From CAZRCZ01 sp964598765 (lineage in GTDB: Bacteria; Sumerlaeota; Sumerlaeia; MVZB01; JAJFLK01), in contig CAZRCZ010000002.1 of the NCBI GenBank assembly GCA_964598765.1, forward strand, positions 248,001-312,000: DNA of 64,000 nt, given 5' to 3'. Made by a program: the position numbers and the translations under genes. The notes beneath the pieces are model-generated. The model searched no databases, was not told the origin of the DNA, and saw only the letters and a program-made list of their open reading frames with translations. Below are positions 58,858 through 64,000 of this stretch, one piece after another (within the stretch, counting starts at the first letter, position 1; the number at the start of each line of letters is the position of its first letter).

Positions 58858-61800
58858 ATGAAGCTCTCGCGCCGTTTCACCTCTCCCGGTTCCGATCCCC
58901 TCCAGCAGGTGGATTACGAAAAACGCCTCTCGGTCATCAGCAACACCGATGGATCGGTCGTTGCCGAGACCAAGGAGGCCGAAGTCCCCAAGTTCTGGTC
59001 CCAACTGGCGACCGACATCATCGTTTCCAAGTATTTCCGCAAAGCTGGCGTCCCAACCGAAGCGGGCAAGGAAACCAGCGCCCGCCAAGTCGTCCGCCGC
59101 ATCGCGCATCACATCGCCGAAGCCGGTCGGCGGTTCGGCGGCTACTTCGACACCGAGGAAGACGCGGCGACGTTCGAGGCGGAGCTTACGCACATACTCA
59201 TCCAACAGATCGGCGCGTTCAATTCGCCGGTCTGGTTCAATTGCGGCCTATTCCACGAATACGGCATCAAAGGAGGCGGGGGAAATTGGGCGTGGGATTT
59301 CGAGAAGCAGGACGTTTACGAAATCGAAAATTCCTACGAGCGTCCCCAGTGCTCGGCCTGCTTCATTCAGTCGGTCCAAGACGATTTGATGGGAATGTTC
59401 GATCTCATCAAATCCGAGGCGCGGATATTCAAATACGGGTCGGGGACCGGAACCAACTTCTCGCGCATCCGGAGCCGATTCGAAAAACTCTCCGGCGGCG
59501 GAACGTCGTCGGGCTTGATGTCGTTCTTGGAGGTTTTTGATCGCGGCGCGGGGGCGACCAAATCGGGGGGAACGACCCGCCGGGCGGCCAAGATGGTCTG
59601 CCTCGACATGGACCACCCCGAAATCACCGATTTCATCAATTGGAAGGTCCGCGAGGAGCGCAAGGCGCGCGTCCTGATCGAGCATGGCGGACTCCCCGCC
59701 GATTTCAACGGCGAGGCGTATCACACGGTCTCCGGCCAGAACAGCAACAACTCGGTCCGCGCGACCGACGAATTCATGCAGTCCGCGCTCGAGGGCAAAC
59801 CGTGGCGCACGACGCAACGCACGACCGGCGACGTTTATGAGGATTTGAACGCGGGGGATTTGCTCAAGCAGATTTGCGAGGCGGCTTGGGCCTGCGCCGA
59901 TCCGGGCGTCCAGTTCGACACGACGATCAACGACTGGCATCCCTGTCCGAACACCGACAAAATCCGCGCGTCCAATCCCTGCTCCGAATACATGTTCCTC
60001 GACGACAGCGCCTGCAATCTGGCCTCGATCAACCTGATGAAGTTCCTCGACGAGGAGGGGAATTTCGACGTCGAGGGATTCCGCCACGCGGTCCGGATTT
60101 TCATTGTCGCTCAGGAAATCCTCGTGGATTTCTCCTCTTATCCGACGGCGAAAATCGCCCGCAACAGCCACGATTACCGTCCGCTGGGGTTGGGCTACGC
60201 CAATCTCGGCGCGTTGCTCATGGTCAACGGCATTCCCTATGACAGTCCGGAGGGGGTCGCCGTCTGCGGCGCGATCACCGCGCTCATGACAGGCCACGCC
60301 TATCGCGTCAGCGCGGAAATCGCCGCGACCAAGGGAGCCTTCCCCGGCTACGCCAAGAATGAAAAGCCGTTCATGCGCGTCATGCAGAAACACCGCGACA
60401 TGGCCGAACGGATCAGCGCGGAATTCTGCCCCTCCGATCTTCTCCGCGCCGCGAAAACGGCGTGGGACGAAGCGCTGGAAGGGGGACGCCAGTGGGGCTA
60501 TCGCAACGCGCAGGCGACGGTCCTCGCGCCGACCGGAACCATCGGACTCCTGATGGATTGCGACACGACGGGGATCGAACCCGATTTCGCGCTGGTCAAG
60601 ATGAAGAAACTCGCCGGCGGCGGATATTTCAAGATCGTCAATCAATCCGTCCCGCGCGCCCTGCGCAAACTCGGCTACGACAGCAACGAAATCCGCGACA
60701 TTCTGGTTTACATGAACGGCGCAATGACCCTGCGCGGCGCGCCTCACGTCAACGACGTCACGCTCAAGGCGCGCGGATTCACCGACGAGGATTTGGCCAA
60801 GGTCGAGAGCGCCCTGCGCGGCGTGATTGATCTGCCGATGGCCTTCACCCGCTGGACGCTCGGAGCCGAAACGCTCAACCGCCTCGGCGTGAGCGAGCAA
60901 CTCGCCTCGGGCAAGGATTTCAATTTGCTGACCCTGCTCGGATTCACCGACGCCCAGATCGAGGAAGCCTCGACGCACGTCTGCGGCACGATGACCATCG
61001 AAGGCGCGCCGCATTTGCGCGAGGAGCATCTCCCCGTTTTCGACTGCGCGAACCGTTGCGGCAAGACGGGACGACGCTACATCGCGCCGATGGGGCACGT
61101 CCGCATGATGGCCGCCGCCCAGCCTTTTATTTCCGGCGCGATCAGCAAGACGGTCAACCTGCCTCACGACGCGACGGTGGACGACGTCCGCTCGATTTAC
61201 GTCGAGGGATGGAAACTCGGCCTCAAGGCCATCGCGCTCTACCGCGACGGTTGCAAGATGAGCCAGCCCCTTTCCTCCAAGGCGGAAAAACGTGAATCTG
61301 CTCCGGCGATGATTCCAGCGGCTCCGGTTTTGGCGATCGCGTCCTCCCGTCCGCAACGGCGCAAACTCCCCGCGCGCAGGAAGGGCTACACCATCGAATC
61401 GCGCGTCGCGGGACACAAAATCTTCATGCGCACGGGCGAATACGAGGACGGCTCGCTCGGCGAAATCTTCATTGGCCTGCACAAGGAGGGGNNNNNNNNN
61501 NAAAAAGCAACAAGGTGGGGGCGGCCTTCCGATCGATGTTGAACTGTTTAGCCATAGCAATCAGAAAGGGCCTGCAATACGGCGGTCCGCTCGAGGAATT
61601 CGTGGACACCTTCACCTTAACCCGCTTCGAGCCGCAGGGACCGTGCGATCATCCCAATATCAAGATGGTCACGTCGGTCGTGGATTACGTCTTCCGCGTG
61701 CTGGGGTTGGATTATCTTCACCGGACTGATTTCGTTCAGGTCAAACCCGTTGATCCCGCCGTGGAGGAGAAAATCAGCGCGACCGAATCGGCGGCCGAGG

Positions 61801-62069
61801 CTCAGGCGCTCGGCGAAATGCCCGCCAAGCGGATCGAACCGCAGGGGATTGCATCGCCTGTGAGCCAGCCGGTCGGCGTCGCATCGGGCGTCGAATCCCC
61901 GGCGCTGGCGCATGCCCATGCCGTCGCTCCCTCGGCCAAGGCGCTGGACAGCCAATTGAGTTCCATGATGGGAGACGCGCCGTTCTGCGACATCTGCGGC
62001 CACATCACCGTCCGCAACGGGGCGTGCTACAAATGCCTGAACTGCGGGAATTCGATTGGGTGTTCGTGA
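58858..62069 (+). CDS. nrdJ: Class II (adenosylcobalamin) ribonucleotide reductase, split by an assembly gap
   Basis: ATG at 58858 with AGAAGGAG 7 bases upstream. First part reads to the N gap at 61492: V-D-Y-E-K-R-L-S-V-I front, QCSACFIQSVQD, N-P-C-S-E (active-site Cys about 375, Glu about 377), D-S-A-C-N-L-A-S-I-N-L, A-P-T-G-T-I-G-L-L-M-D-C-D-T. The frame changes at the Ns, but the downstream piece (from about 61503) carries on as S-N-K-V-G-A-A-F-R-S-M and L-E-E-F-V-D-T-F, then a variable linker and a C-terminal zinc-ribbon-like C-D-I-C-G...C-Y-K-C-L-N-C-G. So it is one gene of about 1,070 residues. Makes dNTPs from ribonucleotides using B12, independent of oxygen; regulated by NrdR boxes upstream. 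Confidence 0.92.
61492..61501. other. Assembly gap (10 Ns)
   Basis: Ten Ns inside nrdJ. The reading frame differs on either side, so the true gap length is unknown and the number of Ns is nominal. Confidence 0.98.
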
Positions 62070-62106
62070 TCAGCGGATGACTGAGTAAACTGTTCCCGAT
62101 GTCCTC

Positions 62107-62622
62107 ATGAATGAACAAACCCGGCCAGCTATTCCGGCGGAAATTCGCAGACGTGTTCTCGTCGGATCGGGTCACCGATGCGCGATCCCGACGTGTCGTC
62201 ATATTGATGTTGACATCCCCCATATAGAGCCTTGGGAAAATTGCCGAACTCACGAATATCAAAATCTGATAGCACTTTGTCCGAATTGCCATCGTCGAGC
62301 AAATCAAGGCCAAATTGACAAAAAGGCACTCAGGGTTTACAAAGCCAATCTCAGATTCATCCACGATCGCTTTTCACAGTTTGAGGTCGACATGCTGTTT
62401 GAATGCTACAATTTGAAAAAGAAGGGAAAGAGAGCGTTGTGGCCACCGTACCTTATGCTTCTTATTAAGCGACTTCTTGATGCAGACTTTTTAGAGCGAA
62501 CAAGGACTGCAAGCGGACGCATCCGGATCGGGGGGCTGGAGTCGACGCCCGATTTGCTCGTGATTACCACGAAGGGTCAACAGTTCATTGACGATCTTGG
62601 GATTGATCAGGACAATCCTTAG
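62107..62622 (+). CDS. HNH endonuclease
   Basis: 171 residues. HRCAIPTC (zinc Cys pair), D-V-D-I-P-H-I-E-P-W (first HNH His), H-E-Y-Q-N-L-I-A-L-C-P-N-C-H (Asn, second Cys pair and last His), then G-Q-I-D-K. The C-terminal about 80 residues are helical with W-P-P-Y-L-M-L-L-I-K-R, probably a wing for DNA or effector contact. Gene starts 37 bases after nrdJ, before a DNA methylase and a second HNH gene, suggesting a role in a DNA defence cluster rather than in nrdJ expression. Confidence 0.85.
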   Translation: MNEQTRPAIPAEIRRRVLVGSGHRCAIPTCRHIDVDIPHIEPWENCRTHEYQNLIALCPNCHRRANQGQIDKKALRVYKANLRFIHDRFSQFEVDMLFECYNLKKKGKRALWPPYLMLLIKRLLDADFLERTRTASGRIRIGGLESTPDLLVITTKGQQFIDDLGIDQDNP

Positions 62623-62654
62623 ATTAAGTGGAAAATCTTTCCAAACGATCAACC

Positions 62655-63599
62655 ATGCGCACTCCCCAGCCATTTCAGTATCAAGGGAGCAAGCGGGGGT
62701 TGGCGCCGAGGATTCTTCGGCGTCTTCCCGCGAGGATGACCCGGCTTGTGGAGCCGTTCGCGGGATCGTCTGCGGTTTCGATCGCGGCGGCGGGACGGGG
62801 ACAAGCCAAGGAGTTTTGGCTGAACGATTTCAACGCGCCGCTCGCCGAATTGCTCAACCTCATCGTCAACAAGCCCGATTATTTGGCGCGATCCTATTCG
62901 GAAATTTGGAAAGCGCAGGAACATGACACGCTGGAGCACTATTACCGCATTCGGGAGGAATTCAACCGGACGAACGATCCCGCGCTATTTCTCTATCTCC
63001 TCGCGCGTTGCGTGAAGGGTTCGGTGCGATACAACTCCGAGGGACTTTTCAACCAAAGTCCCGACAAACGGAGAAGGGGAACCCGCCCCGAAACGACGCA
63101 GGCCAACATCAAGGCGGTCTCGGGATCCTTGCGCGGCAAGACCGTCATCACTTCACACGATTACCGCGACGTCTTGGCAAACGTCCGGCGCGACGACGTG
63201 ATTTACATGGATCCTCCCTATCAGGGTGTTTGCGGAGAGCGGGACGCCCGATACTTCAGCGGCGTTCAGTTCGAGGAATTTGTCTCGGCGCTTGAGGATT
63301 TGAACGTAAGGGAAATTCGCTACGCCCTCAGCTACGATGGAAGGACCGGCGACCGAACGTATGGGCGCGAACTACCCGCGGAACTGAATTTGACGTTGAT
63401 CGAACTGGACGCCGGGCGTTCGACGCAAGCGACGTTGCTCGGCAGACAAGACGTCACCGTGGAATCCCTTTATCTCTCGCCAAATTTGGCGAAAGAGATC
63501 GGCGCCCGGAACCGGAAATACGTCCATGAGGAATTTAAGCAATCAGCTTTTCTGGAAGCTGAGACGAAGTATGGCAAAATATCCAAAAGAATTCGTTGA
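62655..63599 (+). CDS. DNA adenine N6-methyltransferase (D12 class)
   Basis: 314 residues from the ATG at 62655 (MRTPQPFQYQGSKR); a GTG 27 bases upstream (62628) is possible. F-Q-Y-Q-G-S-K is the D12-class opening, L-V-E-P-F-A-G-S-S-A is the SAM motif, and Y-M-D-P-P-Y-Q-G (D186-P-P-Y) the catalytic motif of Dam/DpnM-like enzymes, several of which target GATC. R-G-R-R-T-R-P type loop in the middle varies. Its 3' end overlaps the following HNH gene by 29 bases, so it is probably the modification half of a type II restriction-modification pair. Confidence 0.88.
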   Translation: MRTPQPFQYQGSKRGLAPRILRRLPARMTRLVEPFAGSSAVSIAAAGRGQAKEFWLNDFNAPLAELLNLIVNKPDYLARSYSEIWKAQEHDTLEHYYRIREEFNRTNDPALFLYLLARCVKGSVRYNSEGLFNQSPDKRRRGTRPETTQANIKAVSGSLRGKTVITSHDYRDVLANVRRDDVIYMDPPYQGVCGERDARYFSGVQFEEFVSALEDLNVREIRYALSYDGRTGDRTYGRELPAELNLTLIELDAGRSTQATLLGRQDVTVESLYLSPNLAKEIGARNRKYVHEEFKQSAFLEAETKYGKISKRIR

Positions 63600-64000
63600 T
63601 CTCTGCAAATCAGTCACAGCGAAGAGACCGAAAACAGTGATTGATCATATTTTGAAGCACGGTCAAATCTCGACCGAGGATTTGAAAAACATCTACGGAT
63701 ACAATCATCCGCCTCGGGCGGCTCGGGACGTCAAGGAACATGGAATCCCGCTGGAACGCTTTTCCGTGGTGGGATCGGATGGCCGAAAGATCGCCGCGTA
63801 TCGTTTTCCCAGCCCGGAAAAATTGAAATTTCGCCGACTGAGCGGCAGAACCGGACTCTCAAAGAAAATCAAAGAGGAACTTATACGCCGCTACGGATGC
63901 AAATGTTTCATCTATCTCGAAAAAATGGAGGCGGGCGAGCTTCAGATTGACCATCGCGTTCCCTATGAAGTCAGCGGAGATTCGGAAGACCTCAACCCGG
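63571..64000 (+). CDS. HNH-type restriction endonuclease, truncated at the window edge
   Basis: The ATG at 63571 opens a frame still open at the window end (143 codons; in another frame from the methylase). M-A-K-Y-P-K-E-F-V-D-L leads a DNA-binding-like N-terminus (S-T-E-D-L-K-N-I-Y-G-Y-N-H-P-P-R-A-A-R-D). Then comes R-R-Y-G-C-K-C-F-I-Y and A-G-E-L-Q-I-D-H-R-V-P-Y-E, the start of an HNH motif (Cys pair, D-H). The second half should lie beyond the edge. The overlap with the adenine methylase supports a cognate type II restriction enzyme; its site is unknown. Confidence 0.78.
   Translation, partial: MAKYPKEFVDLCKSVTAKRPKTVIDHILKHGQISTEDLKNIYGYNHPPRAARDVKEHGIPLERFSVVGSDGRKIAAYRFPSPEKLKFRRLSGRTGLSKKIKEELIRRYGCKCFIYLEKMEAGELQIDHRVPYEVSGDSEDLNP

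Noticed and set aside
59248..61560. 770-codon minus-strand frame opposite nrdJ
   Set aside because: nrdJ has full class II reductase motifs on the plus strand; the minus frame is its shadow and crosses the N gap.
1..64000. tRNA, rRNA or CRISPR arrays
   Set aside because: No T-arm GGTTCGAATCC-type core with a plausible acceptor stem, no rRNA-like stretch, and no regular direct repeat-spacer pattern was found.

Overview
The window reads as a piece of a draft, probably metagenome-derived, bacterial chromosome. It has moderately high GC, dense genes on both strands and one run of ten Ns (61492-61501). The gene content points to an uncultured Gram-negative-type bacterium: an MsbA-like ABC exporter, an AlgI-type MBOAT acyltransferase, a WcaJ-type sugar transferase, RNase J, class II (B12) ribonucleotide reductase and a very large secreted protein with a Thr/Pro-rich linker. 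Together with many long-arm palindromic intergenic repeats, this style is familiar from candidate phyla near the PVC/FCB/Sumerlaeota/Hydrogenedentota area. That placement is inference and weak; no rRNA or tRNA was found to anchor it.

Layout. 1-9 kb: a c-type-cytochrome/Cu-monooxygenase-like secreted protein, then a surface-glycan block (RmlD-like reductase, AlgI/AlgJ-like O-acetylation pair, three methyltransferases in an overlapping operon, GDP-fucose synthase). 9-14.8 kb: AI-2E-type permease, PhyH dioxygenase, ThiS, an AhpD-like protein with a mycofactocin-type SDR, and a small Fis-type HTH protein. 14.9-28 kb: secreted and membrane proteins, including a cation/proton antiporter fused to PTS EIIA, a spermidine-synthase/membrane fusion, WcaJ, a glycoside hydrolase, and an unusual secreted protein joining a LolA-like domain, a pseudopilin-like module and a TlpA thioredoxin. 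28-32.7 kb: a nucleotidyltransferase pair, glgA with an overlapping PfkB kinase, and VapBC. 32.7-48.8 kb: MBL hydrolase, GT-C-like membrane protein, sulfatase-fold lipoprotein, TatD/radical-SAM fusion, DJ-1/PfpI protein, MsbA-like exporter, two poorly characterised genes, RNase J. 48.9-57.7 kb: a response regulator, an LLM flavin oxidoreductase and a 1,893-residue secreted protein built of nine roughly 170-residue modules. 57.9-64 kb: a decayed HicBA module, nrdJ behind probable tandem NrdR boxes, and a DNA-processing cluster (HNH nuclease, DNA adenine methylase and an overlapping HNH restriction enzyme cut by the window edge).

The main non-gene signal is repeats. Ten bipartite long-arm palindromes plus one half copy share the theme ACCACCAAGACACCAAG...CTTGGTGTCTTGGTGGT, with 'cgcaaaggcgcaaag' and 'cacgaagacacgaag' variants. 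Four other hairpin families (GAGCCGCGACCG, CACAGCCGCTCTCGGCTGTG, GCAGGCTTCCAG, GCAACCCCGACGGGGTTGC) are also present. Some sit inside reading frames: one gene (44354-45616) carries at least three families in frame, and one apparent signal peptide (near 16,000-16,129) is itself encoded by a repeat. No CRISPR array, tRNA, rRNA or insertion sequence was recognised.
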